A stretch of DNA of 64,000 nt, taken from the NCBI GenBank assembly GCA_045430305.1, contig JAILXW010000004.1, positions 124,001 through 188,000 of the forward strand, in the 5' to 3' direction. Origin of the DNA: Agarilytica sp045430305. Its GTDB lineage: Bacteria > Pseudomonadota > Gammaproteobacteria > Pseudomonadales > Cellvibrionaceae. How positions within the stretch are numbered: position 1 is the first letter of the stretch; each line of letters opens with the position of its first letter. Positions 1 to 9,425 of this stretch are shown here, piece by piece. The notes beneath the pieces were generated by a model. It saw only the letters and a list, made by a program, of their open reading frames with translations, searched no databases and had not been told where the DNA came from. The translations under genes were made by a program, and so were the position numbers.

Positions 1-353
1 ACAAAGCGTAAACACGCCTTGATATCGTTAGGTGACGAAAGCACGGGAATCAGCACGCGATCACCTGCGTGCAAAATATTTTGCACATTTTCTAAAGTCC
101 ACGCCGCAGGCATATCGTGAACAACCCAGTCTGCGTCACCAAAATCTATCACATCATCCACTTTAGCGGTAACTGAACGCAGCCTCGCGTATGACGCTGG
201 ACGGCCACGATGCCAGTCACTACTGCACTTAAGTGCATCGTGATCGACTAAGAGTACATTTTTATTTTGATTTGCGAAGTACGCTGCGATATGGGTAGAG
301 ATGGTCGTTTTACCGGCCCCGCCTTTTGGGTTTGTAACAAAGACTTGTTCCAT
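1..353 (-). CDS. ParA/MinD-like ATPase, 3' end cut by window edge
   Basis: An open frame starts at an ATG (complement of 351-353) and runs off the left edge after 117 codons without a stop. It opens with a deviant Walker A motif, KGGAGKTT at residues 10-17, followed by a VLLVDHD strand about 20 residues later and a WVVHDMP segment resembling the Walker B strand. This is the layout of ParA/MinD/Soj ATPases, which cycle on nucleoid DNA or membrane to position cargo. It lies just downstream of the cbb3-oxidase accessory genes on the same strand, 41 bases past the TauE-like gene, with no strong ribosome site. No ParB-like partner is visible, so the cargo is unknown. Confidence 0.8.
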   Translation of the reverse strand, partial: MEQVFVTNPKGGAGKTTISTHIAAYFANQNKNVLLVDHDALKCSSDWHRGRPASYARLRSVTAKVDDVIDFGDADWVVHDMPAAWTLENVQNILHAGDRVLIPVLSSPNDIKACLRF

Positions 354-394
354 GGTTTAAATTTTCGCCACAGCACTTAATTTAGGAAGGCGCT

Positions 395-1222
395 CTAGTG
401 ATGGTGGTGATGCTCACCCTCTTCCATCACCCGATCGGTTGTTTCTACCTGATTCGGATTAGAGCCATTCTTGTCACTCTTTTCAGTATAGCCGGGAGAT
501 GAACCTTCGATGAGTATTTTATCGTGAGTCTCATGTTGATGACTGTGGCCATGCCCCAAATGAGCGAAACCAAAATAGAGTGTCCAAACCCCAAACAAGA
601 TCACCAAAACCCCCATACCAACACGCAAAGATTTTAATTGGAGGAAGTGCTTGAGCCGCTCACCTGCAAGCCCACCAATCAAGACCGCAGGAAGTGTACC
701 GCAGCCAAAGGCAAGCATTACCAGTGCGCTCTCGGCAACGTTTGCTTTTGCCACGGCCAGCGCCAATGCCGAATACACCAAACCGCAGGGCAGCCACCCC
801 CAAATACACCCAACAACAAAAGCGCCTAGATTACTCGTTACAGGAAAGAATTTTTGACCGATAGGTTGCAGTATTTTCCAAAGTTGAGTGCCAACACGCT
901 CAAGAAGTGTCAGTACTTTCCACCACCCTGTGAGATACAAGCCCATTAGAATGAGCATAATACCGGCCACAATCCGCAGGCTTCCTATGCCCAGGCCAAG
1001 CTCAAGTATCCCCCCCAATATTCCAGCAAGAAAACCTATGACTGTATAGGTAGAAATCCGACCCAAATTGTAGCTCAGAATTAAAGCGAAGCGCTTGGCC
1101 CGGCCTGCATTGGGCAATGCAAATGACAGCGCTGCAACGATGCCGCCACACATGCCTAAACAGTGGCCAGCCCCCATTACACCCACGATAAATGCGGGTA
1201 CTATTACTTCGAGTAAATTCAC
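395..1222 (-). CDS. TauE/SafE (DsbD_2-type) membrane protein of the cbb3 locus
   Basis: 275-residue polytopic membrane protein, about six hydrophobic segments. Near the N-terminus (residues about 18-27) it has GAGHCLGMCGG, the His/Cys signature of the DsbD_2 or 'sulfite exporter TauE/SafE' proteins that often follow ccoS. Their substrate is not settled; a metal-related role in oxidase maturation is an inference from location. The C-terminal 60 residues are hydrophilic and His-rich (HGHSHQHETH, then five terminal His), which suggests divalent metal binding. The gene is the last of the oxidase series, one base after ccoS. Confidence 0.82.
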   Translation of the reverse strand: MNLLEVIVPAFIVGVMGAGHCLGMCGGIVAALSFALPNAGRAKRFALILSYNLGRISTYTVIGFLAGILGGILELGLGIGSLRIVAGIMLILMGLYLTGWWKVLTLLERVGTQLWKILQPIGQKFFPVTSNLGAFVVGCIWGWLPCGLVYSALALAVAKANVAESALVMLAFGCGTLPAVLIGGLAGERLKHFLQLKSLRVGMGVLVILFGVWTLYFGFAHLGHGHSHQHETHDKILIEGSSPGYTEKSDKNGSNPNQVETTDRVMEEGEHHHHH

Positions 1223-1223
1223 G

Positions 1224-1427
1224 TTACTTTCGGTTAACCGTTTGTTTGGTATTTTTGCTCGCGTCTGAAGGCGTGTTTTTTTTCGGTGTATCTCGATCGA
1301 ATAGGATGCGCCTTCCTTCGGTATCGAGATCTTCTAGCTGACCCGACTTTACCGACCAGATAAATATATAGATGGCAAGCGAGAGCAAGATTAAAGCGAT
1401 GGGTATGAGTATAAAAAGACTATTCAT
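1224..1427 (-). CDS. ccoS: cbb3 oxidase maturation protein CcoS
   Basis: 67-residue protein with one N-terminal membrane helix (residues about 4-25) followed by the typical CcoS sequence SGQLEDLDTEGRRILFD. CcoS/FixS is needed for incorporation of heme and copper cofactors into cbb3 oxidase in other bacteria. The start overlaps the end of ccoI by four bases, so the two are probably translationally coupled. The length is normal for the family. Confidence 0.93.
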   Translation of the reverse strand: MNSLFILIPIALILLSLAIYIFIWSVKSGQLEDLDTEGRRILFDRDTPKKNTPSDASKNTKQTVNRK

Positions 1428-3901
1428 TTTTCGGCCTTTAGCTTTAATTTAAAAAACTGAATGGTCAATGCATTTAAGACAACTAAAAGCGAACTGATAG
1501 ACATGCCAATGGCCGCTGCCCAAGGAGGGACATAACCCATCGCCGCTGCTGGCAGTACGCTGAAATTATAGAGAAACGCCCAGCTCAGATTTTGTTTAAT
1601 TTTTGCCTTGATGCAAAGCGACAATTCGCGCACTTCGATTAAACGCTCTAAATCGCCAGTAGTCAAAACAGCATCCGCATGAATTTGAGCCAAACGCGTT
1701 GCATCTCCTACCGCTATCGATATATCTGCAGCACTCAGTACGGGAACATCATTAATACCATCACCCAACATTAATACCTTTTTACCAGATTTTTGCAGGT
1801 TCTGAATGTGATCAAACTTATCTTCCGGTGACTGTGCCGACTTGTACGGCAAGTTAAAAACCTTACAAAAAGCGGCGACATTTTCTTCACGATCGCCACT
1901 CAACACCTCACAAGCAACGTTTTTACTTTCAAAATAACCCATTACATGCGAAATGTGTTCGCGCGGTACATCTTCAAATAAAATCCAAGCGATAGCCAAG
2001 TTATTCTTACTAAGCAAACACCACAAACCCTCGCCCGGATATTCTATTTGTTTACCTTCACAAGCAAAACCAGCACTACCAAATCGATAGGTGTCTCCTT
2101 CCAAAACAGCACAAACCCCTTTGCCTGACACAACCTGAACCTTATGCACACCACTCTTTGGCACAATATTCTGGAAGGCTCCGGCAATCGGATGTTTACT
2201 GCCAAACTCCATGCCTGCTACCACCGCAAGCACGGCGTCTTTTTTACGATTCCATTCTCGATTCTCTCTATTCTCGGTTTCAAGCCCCCCCTCTGGCATG
2301 ATTGCCTCGCGGCTATCGCTACCCAACACAATAACGTCTTTTATTGTTAGAGCGCCTTTTGTGAGCGTGCCAGTTTTGTCGAATACTACAGTATCGATGG
2401 TGGGCATTTTTTCGATAAAGTGCGCCGAACTCACCAATAGACCGAAGCGTCTTAGGGTATTGATACCCGCAGTTACAGCCGCTGGTGTCGCAAGCGAAAG
2501 CGCACACGGGCAAGTAGCAACCAACACAGAGAGCACGATCCATAACGCGCGTTCGGGTACTTGGTTATACCAATACACCGCCACCAAACTTGCAGATAAC
2601 AAAACAAACATCACAAATTTACTTGCGAAACGGTCTGCCATAGAAATAATCTTTGGCTTTTCTGTTGTCGCTTTGTCGATCATTCTTTCTATTGCGGCTA
2701 AGCGTGTATTTTTACCAATGGATTCAACGCGAATCACGAGTGGTGATTCTCCGTTGGTGCTACCGGCAAACACTTTGTCGTGAACCTTTTTAACAAGTGC
2801 TTCAGATTCGCCCGTTAGCAAAGATTCATTGACACTACTTCGACCATCAAGCACCGTCCCATCACAGGGAATGACTGCACCAGCTACAACACGAATACTT
2901 TGCCCTGCCTGAACCGCATTAATAGGCTGCGCTTCAACATCATTTTCGCGAACAACATCCACTGTGACCGGCAGCAGTTGCGACATTCGCTCACTCGCAA
3001 ACGCGCTACTATGACGCACCTTCATTTCAACAAAGCGGCCAAGTAAAAGAAAAAAGGTAAACATTGAAATGGAATCAAAATACACGTCGCCACTTACACC
3101 ACCACTTGCGCCACCAGCGCCCAGAGTGACGAACGCACTCGCGATATAAGCCAGGCCAATAGCTAGGGCAACCGGTACATCCATGGTTAAACTATTATTT
3201 TTTATACTGCGCCATGCATTACTAAAAAAGCTTTGCGCACTGTAGAGCACGACCGGTGTGGCAACGATTAAACTGACGTAACGAAAAAAGCTACGCCACT
3301 GATCATCCATTCCCTGTATGGCACCGGCATGCAAGGCAATGGCAAACATTCCTACCTGCATCATCCCAATACCAGCGACACCGAGTCGCATGATTGCGCG
3401 ACGACTTTCTTTTTTTCTCTGAGCTGACAAGTTAGATTCGGAGTACGGACTGGCCTGAAACCCAATTTCAGATAAAACAGAAAAGATGTCGCTTAAGGGA
3501 GCTGCGGATTTATCCCAAACTAGACGGCAGCGGTAATTGCTCGCGTTAACACTCACAGATGTAACGCATTCCAACATGGCAAGTCGCTTTTCGATTAACC
3601 AAGCGCAGGCTGCACAGCTAATTCCACTAATAGATAACTGCACTTCCGATTGATCTTCGTCGAGCGGGTAAACAAACTCCTCCTGCACCGCTGCAAGATC
3701 GTAAGCATTGAAATTAGTAGGGTTTTCTTCCGCTTTGATATTTTTTTTATCGCGGTAGCGATAAAAGTCCACCAAACCACCGCTGGAGATCGCAGTGGCA
3801 ACGGTTTGACAGGCGATACAACAAAAGCTTTCTGTTTCTCCGTCGATCGGAGCAGAATATTCATCAACAGCGGGAAGACCGCAATGAAAACACGCGGTCA
3901 T
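1424..3901 (-). CDS. ccoI: Copper-translocating P-type ATPase CcoI/FixI
   Basis: 825 residues. A cysteine-rich N-terminus (CFHCG, CCIAC) is followed by a heavy-metal-associated domain with CAAC near residue 94. Then come the membrane helices, the CPC metal-transit motif (CPCALSLATP, about residue 464), the phosphorylated DKTGTLT (about 507) and the GDGIND hinge (about 712). This is the P1B-ATPase architecture of CcoI, which exports copper across the inner membrane to supply the CuB centre of cbb3 oxidase rather than for copper resistance. It lies between ccoH and ccoS as expected. Confidence 0.95.
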   Translation of the reverse strand: MTACFHCGLPAVDEYSAPIDGETESFCCIACQTVATAISSGGLVDFYRYRDKKNIKAEENPTNFNAYDLAAVQEEFVYPLDEDQSEVQLSISGISCAACAWLIEKRLAMLECVTSVSVNASNYRCRLVWDKSAAPLSDIFSVLSEIGFQASPYSESNLSAQRKKESRRAIMRLGVAGIGMMQVGMFAIALHAGAIQGMDDQWRSFFRYVSLIVATPVVLYSAQSFFSNAWRSIKNNSLTMDVPVALAIGLAYIASAFVTLGAGGASGGVSGDVYFDSISMFTFFLLLGRFVEMKVRHSSAFASERMSQLLPVTVDVVRENDVEAQPINAVQAGQSIRVVAGAVIPCDGTVLDGRSSVNESLLTGESEALVKKVHDKVFAGSTNGESPLVIRVESIGKNTRLAAIERMIDKATTEKPKIISMADRFASKFVMFVLLSASLVAVYWYNQVPERALWIVLSVLVATCPCALSLATPAAVTAGINTLRRFGLLVSSAHFIEKMPTIDTVVFDKTGTLTKGALTIKDVIVLGSDSREAIMPEGGLETENRENREWNRKKDAVLAVVAGMEFGSKHPIAGAFQNIVPKSGVHKVQVVSGKGVCAVLEGDTYRFGSAGFACEGKQIEYPGEGLWCLLSKNNLAIAWILFEDVPREHISHVMGYFESKNVACEVLSGDREENVAAFCKVFNLPYKSAQSPEDKFDHIQNLQKSGKKVLMLGDGINDVPVLSAADISIAVGDATRLAQIHADAVLTTGDLERLIEVRELSLCIKAKIKQNLSWAFLYNFSVLPAAAMGYVPPWAAAIGMSISSLLVVLNALTIQFFKLKLKAEK

Positions 3902-3905
3902 GGGA

Positions 3906-4406
3906 TCAATTCATTTGTGCAGTATCTGACTGGTGCAAATCTAATTCACCATGCAGGCGCCAAGATTCTTGATCAGATTTTTTTGAAATCATGCGTAAAT
4001 ACCAACGCCCATCTAAGCGGCCGTCGAGATCGCTGCGAAACCGCCGGGCATCAATACGGTTTAAGGTAAGAGTAACATCCAATTCAGACTTGGCTGGATG
4101 CGACACAAGGAGCGTTATAACGTCTACATCAACATCTTGATTAAAACCGACAATAATTTCGCCACTCACTCTATCAAGCTTAACATCGGCCTCTAAACCA
4201 AGTGATTTTGCATAGGCTTCTGAAGAGCTTTCTTGCGCAAGCATGCGCCCTTCTTTGTAATAATTGTCTGACACTTTATCGTCAGCACCCTTTACAGCCA
4301 GTGTAATAAAAATAGAGGAAACAACGAACACCACAATCATGGGCGAAAGCACAAACCAACACCATGGCTCTTGGTACCACTTTTGTTCGGAACATTCTTG
4401 GTTCAT
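3906..4406 (-). CDS. ccoH: cbb3 oxidase assembly protein CcoH/FixH
   Basis: 166 residues, one membrane helix at about residues 14-36 and a periplasmic beta-rich domain, typical of the FixH family. CcoH is a small anchored protein that associates with assembling cbb3 oxidase. It sits between ccoG (3 bases upstream) and ccoI (4 bases downstream), the standard ccoGHIS order. The assignment rests on position, length and the NYYKEGR segment after the helix, which recurs in FixH proteins. Confidence 0.9.
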   Translation of the reverse strand: MNQECSEQKWYQEPWCWFVLSPMIVVFVVSSIFITLAVKGADDKVSDNYYKEGRMLAQESSSEAYAKSLGLEADVKLDRVSGEIIVGFNQDVDVDVITLLVSHPAKSELDVTLTLNRIDARRFRSDLDGRLDGRWYLRMISKKSDQESWRLHGELDLHQSDTAQMN

Positions 4407-4409
4407 GAT

Positions 4410-5840
4410 TTACTTAGGCTCGGGCCCCATAAAATTAGTTTTTTCTAAGGATTGAATCTTGTCATTATCTTTAGAAATAACACGAATATTTATCGTCGTT
4501 TTTTCTGTATCTAGCGCTTTTCGTGGAACGGAAACCCTCAGAGGAACAGAAAAAACCTCGCCTTCCTCTACTTCAAGCGGCCGGTAACGATCGATCACAA
4601 ATGGGTAATCGCCTTCCACTAACACTTGGTAGCGATGCGCCTGCCGATCTTTATTGCTGATCTTAAGCGTATAAACGTTCTGTATATTCTCGGCATTTAC
4701 CCGATAGAGACGCACACCACGGTCACGCAGTACATCAACCTCGATAGGAGTGCGCGTAAAGATGGCATACAAAAACGCACAACACATAAGGGCAACCGCG
4801 AAACTGTAACCAAACAAGCGAAAACGAACAAAATTGGTTTTTCCTGTTGCTAACGCATCTTCCGAAGTAAAGCGAATCAGGCCGCGAGGGTACTCCATTT
4901 TGTCCATAACAGCATTACATGCATCAACACATAAACCACAGTTAATACATTCGTACTGCATGCCATCGCGAATATCGATATCAACAGGGCAAACCTGTAC
5001 ACACCAAGAACAATCGATGCAGTCGCCCATTCCTTTTTCTTTGTAGTCTTTATCGCCGGATTTTCTCGGCCCTCTACTTTCACCACGCTTTGGGTCGTAG
5101 TGCACGGCTAGCGTATCTTTGTCGTACATCACCGACTGGAAACGCGCGTAGGGGCACATATATTTGCACACCTGCTCGCGCATCCAGCCAGCATTTAAAT
5201 AGGTCATAGCTGTGAAAAACAAGGTCCAAAATGCAGCGACAGGGTGGGCACCGATAACCAACATTCCGGCATTGTCGCGATGGGGAATCAACCCGAGAAG
5301 CAGCTCCCTTATTGGCACAAAATACCCGATAAAGGTCACGCCCGTAATAAAGGCGATTAACACCCAAGACGCGTGGGTAGCTGATTTCCGCCAAATTTTA
5401 TTAAAATTCCAGGGCGACCTATCGAGTTTGATTTGTTTATTTCTGTCGCCTTCAAAAAAATGTTCGACGGAAATAAACATCAGTGTCCAAACCGTTTGCG
5501 GGCAAGTAAAACCACACCAAACGCGACCTAATAAAACCGTGACCGTGAACAATGCAAAGGCCGCGATAATAAGCAGCCACGCCAGTAGCATAAAATCTTG
5601 TGGCCAAAAGGTCAGCCAAAGCACATGAAACTGACGTGCAGGTAGATCGAAAAGAACCGCCGGGCGATCATCAATACTAAACCAAGGAAGAAGGATGTAC
5701 GCGGCAATTAAGGGGAGGCCGGTATAGCGCCGAATGGCTTGAAAAAAGCCCGCGACCTTGCGGGTATAGATTTTCTTTTCTGACTCATAGAGGTTTACGT
5801 AGCGAATACTTTCTTGGCTGTCAGATTTATTGTCTGCCAC
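4410..5840 (-). CDS. ccoG: Polyferredoxin CcoG (FixG/RdxA)
   Basis: 476 residues. Several membrane helices come first, then a double [4Fe-4S] ferredoxin region beginning CIDCSWCVQVCP near residue 270 and continuing with a second cluster motif CINCGLCVDAC, then another helix and a C-terminal periplasmic immunoglobulin-like domain. CcoG proteins are thought to reduce Cu(II) during delivery to cbb3 oxidase. The start is GTG (complement of 5838-5840), preceded by an AGAGG ribosome site at good spacing. It begins the ccoGHIS part of the locus, 34 bases after ccoP. Confidence 0.95.
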   Translation of the reverse strand: MADNKSDSQESIRYVNLYESEKKIYTRKVAGFFQAIRRYTGLPLIAAYILLPWFSIDDRPAVLFDLPARQFHVLWLTFWPQDFMLLAWLLIIAAFALFTVTVLLGRVWCGFTCPQTVWTLMFISVEHFFEGDRNKQIKLDRSPWNFNKIWRKSATHASWVLIAFITGVTFIGYFVPIRELLLGLIPHRDNAGMLVIGAHPVAAFWTLFFTAMTYLNAGWMREQVCKYMCPYARFQSVMYDKDTLAVHYDPKRGESRGPRKSGDKDYKEKGMGDCIDCSWCVQVCPVDIDIRDGMQYECINCGLCVDACNAVMDKMEYPRGLIRFTSEDALATGKTNFVRFRLFGYSFAVALMCCAFLYAIFTRTPIEVDVLRDRGVRLYRVNAENIQNVYTLKISNKDRQAHRYQVLVEGDYPFVIDRYRPLEVEEGEVFSVPLRVSVPRKALDTEKTTINIRVISKDNDKIQSLEKTNFMGPEPK

Positions 5841-5874
5841 GTCTACCTCTATATTTAATATTGCCTAAACTGTC

Positions 5875-6768
5875 TTATTCGTAATCGAAAGACAACGAGT
5901 AAACATAAGCGGTTAGCAAGTGAATTTTCTCTTCACGCAAAAGCTCTTTTTGCGCAGGCATATTGTTATTCAAACCACTGCGTAGCGCATGCATAATACC
6001 ATCACGCGTACCATCATATAGCCAAACAGCATCCGTCAAGTTAGGCGCGCCAATAGCTTGTACGCCTTTTCCGTCTGAGCCATGGCAAGCGGTACAATTT
6101 TGCTCAAACAAGGCTTGGCCGTCACTCGCAGCACTGGCGCTATGCTCTTGCCCAGAAATTTTTAATACGTAGTCAGTAATTTGAGAAATTTTCTCTTCAC
6201 CCAAAATCGCGCCCCAAGCTGGCATCGCTCCAGCACGACCATTCACCAGTGTTTCTTTAATCTGTTCTGGTGCGCCACCGTACAACCAATCCACATCGGT
6301 TAAGTTAGGAATGCCAAAATTGCCACCGCCATCCGCACCGTGGCACACCGCGCAGTTATTGGCAAATAACCGAATCGCCATTTTCATCGCGCCATTATCA
6401 TGAATAAGGTCTTCCACTGGCATTTTACTGTACACATCGTAACTTTCTGCGTATTGCTCCAAGGCTTTCTCTTGGTCTGAAGCAAGCTCGTTGTGTTGCG
6501 TCCAACCACCTATACCGGCCCAAACACCGGGATACCAAATGAGGTACACAACGGTAAAAATGATCGTTGCTAAAAACAGTTGGAACCACCATTTTGGAAG
6601 TGGGTTATCGTATTCTTCAATGCCATCATACACATGCCCCGTGGTTTTATTTTCGGGGTCTTCCATATCTTTTACCGCAACCTTGCGATTTGCCAGCAGC
6701 ACCCAAAGTACTAGGGCCAGAGACACAGCGGTCAGACCAAAAATCCAAATACTCCAAAATATGCTCAT
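5875..6768 (-). CDS. ccoP: cbb3-type cytochrome oxidase diheme subunit CcoP
   Basis: 297 residues with two membrane helices near the N-terminus (about 1-27 and 61-84) and two c-type heme attachment motifs, CAVCH at 139-143 and CTACH at 225-229. Each has a downstream PAW or PAQ methionine-bearing loop (MPAW, MPAQ). It passes electrons from soluble cytochrome c to CcoO/CcoN. It follows ccoQ by 12 bases. Length and domain order are normal. Confidence 0.96.
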   Translation of the reverse strand: MSIFWSIWIFGLTAVSLALVLWVLLANRKVAVKDMEDPENKTTGHVYDGIEEYDNPLPKWWFQLFLATIIFTVVYLIWYPGVWAGIGGWTQHNELASDQEKALEQYAESYDVYSKMPVEDLIHDNGAMKMAIRLFANNCAVCHGADGGGNFGIPNLTDVDWLYGGAPEQIKETLVNGRAGAMPAWGAILGEEKISQITDYVLKISGQEHSASAASDGQALFEQNCTACHGSDGKGVQAIGAPNLTDAVWLYDGTRDGIMHALRSGLNNNMPAQKELLREEKIHLLTAYVYSLSFDYE

Positions 6769-6780
6769 AATCGTATCGCC

Positions 6781-6984
6781 CTAATTTTTTTCTTGTGAAT
6801 CAGCATTTTTCGCCTCGTCACCTTTATTCGTTTTATCTGCCGTATGCACTTCATCTGCGAATGGCAGATTTGCGGCTTCTTTAAATTTTTGTTTACGCCT
6901 TGGAGAAAACGCCCACCAGCAAATCGCAAAAAATGCGATGGCTACTAAAATCGTCGAGATGCCTCGTAATGTATTAATATCCAC
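6781..6984 (-). CDS. ccoQ: cbb3-type oxidase small subunit CcoQ
   Basis: 67-residue protein with a single N-terminal helix (residues about 8-26, ending CWWAFSPRRK) and a charged tail, typical of CcoQ/FixQ, which stabilises interaction of CcoP with the CcoNO core. It lies three bases after ccoO and twelve before ccoP. The tail after residue 45 is low-complexity Lys/Asp/Asn and poorly conserved in the family. Confidence 0.92.
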   Translation of the reverse strand: MDINTLRGISTILVAIAFFAICWWAFSPRRKQKFKEAANLPFADEVHTADKTNKGDEAKNADSQEKN

Positions 6985-6987
6985 AGA

Positions 6988-7599
6988 TTATCGCTTGTAC
7001 TTTTTCAATGTGCCGAGCTGTTGCAAATACGCTACAAGCGCGTCGATTTCTGTCACGCCTGCAACCGCTTGTTTTGCGCCAGCAATATCTTCATCGGTGT
7101 AAGGCACACCCACCAAGCGCAAGGCTTCCATTTTTTTCGCGGTATGCTTGCCATCAAGCTTTGCGTCAAACAACCACGGAAACGAAGGCATATTTGAATT
7201 TGGCACTACGTTACGGGGATTATATAAATGAGCTTTGTGCCATTGATCGCTGTAACGTTTACCCACACGCGCCAAATCTGGCCCGGTACGTTTTGAACCC
7301 CATAAAAACGGGTGTTCATACACAGACTCGCCAGCAACGGAATAATGGCCGTAACGCTCAACCTCAGCACGCAGAGGGCGCACCATTTGCGTATGGCAAA
7401 CATTACAACCTTCGCGAATATAAATATCACGCCCTTCCAGCTCGATCGCCTTAAAGGGTTTTAACCCCGCGATTGGCTTTGCTGTTTCATCAATAAAAAA
7501 TTGAGGAACAATTTGCACAAGACCACCAAAACTAATGGCAACGACGATCAATACGATCATCAAACCAAGGTTTTTTTCTACGATGTCATGATTTTTCAT
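6988..7599 (-). CDS. ccoO: cbb3-type cytochrome oxidase monoheme subunit CcoO
   Basis: 203 residues, an N-terminal anchor helix (about 11-32) and one c-heme motif CNVCH at residues 65-69 followed by TQMVRP, the conserved CcoO context. CcoO carries electrons from CcoP to the CcoN active site. It starts 12 bases after the end of ccoN, giving the canonical NOQP operon. Confidence 0.96.
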   Translation of the reverse strand: MKNHDIVEKNLGLMIVLIVVAISFGGLVQIVPQFFIDETAKPIAGLKPFKAIELEGRDIYIREGCNVCHTQMVRPLRAEVERYGHYSVAGESVYEHPFLWGSKRTGPDLARVGKRYSDQWHKAHLYNPRNVVPNSNMPSFPWLFDAKLDGKHTAKKMEALRLVGVPYTDEDIAGAKQAVAGVTEIDALVAYLQQLGTLKKYKR

Positions 7600-7611
7600 T
7601 TTTTCTTCCCC

Positions 7612-9096
7612 TTACACCGCTTGTGGTTCAGCCGCAGCTGCTGAATCTTTTTGTTCTTCTGGTTCTTCATCGGTAATAGTGCGGTAAGTGTTGTAAGCCA
7701 TTAGCAACATACCTGTAAGAAAGAATACCCCACCGAGGAAACGCACGAAGAAACCCGGATAACTCGCTTCAACAGACTCCGCAAAACTGTAAGTTAACGA
7801 ACCATCGCTATTAAAGGCGCGCCACATTAACCCTTGTAAAATACCGTTCACCCACATAGAAGCGATATAAAGTACCGTACCGATAGTCGCTAACCAAAAA
7901 TGCATGTTAATTAAAGTAACACTGAACATTTGCTTACGATTAAACAATACGGGCACCAAGTGATACACCGCACCGATTGAAATCATGGCCACCCAACCCA
8001 GCGCGCCAGAATGCACGTGACCGATTGTCCAGTCAGTATTATGAGAAAGTGCATTTACGGTTTTGATCGACATCATTGGCCCTTCGAAAGTCGACATGCC
8101 GTAGAACGAAAGAGAAACAACAAGAAAGCGCAAGGTAGGGTCGGTACGCAATTTATGCCAAGCGCCCGACAGCGTCATAATACCGTTGATCATACCACCC
8201 CAAGAAGGAGCCAACAGAACCAGAGACATCACCATACCTAATGACTGAGCCCAATCAGGCAATGCTGAGTAATGAAGATGGTGAGGGCCAGCCCAAATAT
8301 AGATGGAGACCAAAGCCCAGAAGTGCACAATCGATAGCTGGTAAGAATATACCGGACGCCCAGCTTGCTTAGGCACGAAGTAATACATAATACCCAAAAA
8401 GCCCGCAGTTAAGAAAAAGCCCACCGCGTTATGGCCGTACCACCATTGAATCATTGCATCGGCAGCACCACCGTATGCAGAGTAAGACTTCATTGCATGA
8501 ACAGGAACCGCAGCACTGTTAACTAAATGCAGCACGGCTACAGTGATGATAAATGCGCCGAAAAACCAATTCGCCACATAAATATGTGACGTTTTTCTTT
8601 TGATGATTGTGCCGAAGAAAACAAGCGCGTATGCGACCCACACCAAAGTAATTAATATATCGATAGGCCATTCAAGCTCTGCGTACTCTTTACCGCTGGT
8701 ATACCCCATAGGCAAAGAAATTGCCGCTGCTAGAATAATCAATTGCCAACCCCAAAAGGTAAAGCTAATTAATGGGCCACCCCAAAGCACCGCCTGACAC
8801 GTTCGCTGTACGACGTAATAAGACGTCGCAAACAACGCGCAACCGCCAAAAGCAAAAATAACCGCATTAGTATGCAATGGGCGTAAACGACCAAAGTGCG
8901 AGTAAGGCTGAAGAATATCGTTCAGCTCAGGCCAGTACATTTGTGCAGCGAGCAATACTCCCACCGCCATACCGACAATCCCCCACACAATCGTCATGAT
9001 GGTGAACTGACGCACCACTTTATAGTTGTAATTGGGATGATCGTGCGCGTGTGCTGTGCCGTTTTCGGCCACACCGCTATTTGCCACGTCACTCAT
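7612..9096 (-). CDS. ccoN: cbb3-type cytochrome oxidase catalytic subunit CcoN
   Basis: 494 residues, about twelve membrane helices, with histidines in the expected contexts (VLHLVNSAAVPVH, GHNAVGF, AGPHHLHYSALPDW, IGHVHSGALGW) that bind the low-spin heme, heme b3 and CuB. It is the proton-pumping, high-oxygen-affinity terminal oxidase core. An open frame extends 26 codons further upstream, but the ATG at 9096 is chosen because AAGG lies about eight bases before it and the encoded N-terminus (MSDVANS) resembles other CcoN proteins. The operon promoter lies about 93 bases upstream. Confidence 0.96.
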   Translation of the reverse strand: MSDVANSGVAENGTAHAHDHPNYNYKVVRQFTIMTIVWGIVGMAVGVLLAAQMYWPELNDILQPYSHFGRLRPLHTNAVIFAFGGCALFATSYYVVQRTCQAVLWGGPLISFTFWGWQLIILAAAISLPMGYTSGKEYAELEWPIDILITLVWVAYALVFFGTIIKRKTSHIYVANWFFGAFIITVAVLHLVNSAAVPVHAMKSYSAYGGAADAMIQWWYGHNAVGFFLTAGFLGIMYYFVPKQAGRPVYSYQLSIVHFWALVSIYIWAGPHHLHYSALPDWAQSLGMVMSLVLLAPSWGGMINGIMTLSGAWHKLRTDPTLRFLVVSLSFYGMSTFEGPMMSIKTVNALSHNTDWTIGHVHSGALGWVAMISIGAVYHLVPVLFNRKQMFSVTLINMHFWLATIGTVLYIASMWVNGILQGLMWRAFNSDGSLTYSFAESVEASYPGFFVRFLGGVFFLTGMLLMAYNTYRTITDEEPEEQKDSAAAAEPQAV

Positions 9097-9195
9097 ATGA
9101 AAGACCTTAGTTGATATGCTAATAATTGGGCCTGATAACGACACCTTGCTGCGAAAAAGGCGCAGCTGCCCCAAGGTTTCGTATCAGTGATTGGG

Positions 9196-9201
9196 ATTAT
9201 A
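9196..9201 (-). promoter_or_regulatory. -10 hexamer of the cco operon
   Basis: The minus strand reads a perfect TATAAT. Transcription would start near 9189, giving a 5' leader of about 93 bases before ccoN. No good -35 hexamer is needed because the FNR-type box occupies that place. Confidence 0.75.
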
Positions 9202-9222
9202 GTTAGAATTTGTAAATTAATT

Positions 9223-9236
9223 TTGATTGGCGTCAA
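9223..9236 (-). promoter_or_regulatory. FNR/Anr box upstream of ccoN
   Basis: The plus strand reads TTGAT-tggc-GTCAA, nine of ten matches to the FNR/Anr palindrome TTGAT-N4-ATCAA. Its centre (9229.5) is about 40-41 bases before the start predicted from the TATAAT at 9196-9201, the class II activator position. Oxygen-limited induction of the cco operon is therefore expected. Confidence 0.85.
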
Positions 9237-9425
9237 TAGCATCAAGATTTTTTGCCGGTAATAGGCATTAAAGATGCTACGAGCAATATGATGACATAGC
9301 GAAAAGATGCGAAGCGCAGATCGGTGCGGAATTATACACAATCCCGGCACCGACCAAACGGCATTCTGGCTACAAAACAGACAGCCTTGGTTTACGAAAA
9401 ACCCTACAGGTTATAGGCCTTTTTA

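Noticed and set aside
2211..2783. 190-codon plus-strand frame inside ccoI
   Set aside because: Antisense shadow; ccoI has all P-type ATPase motifs across this stretch.
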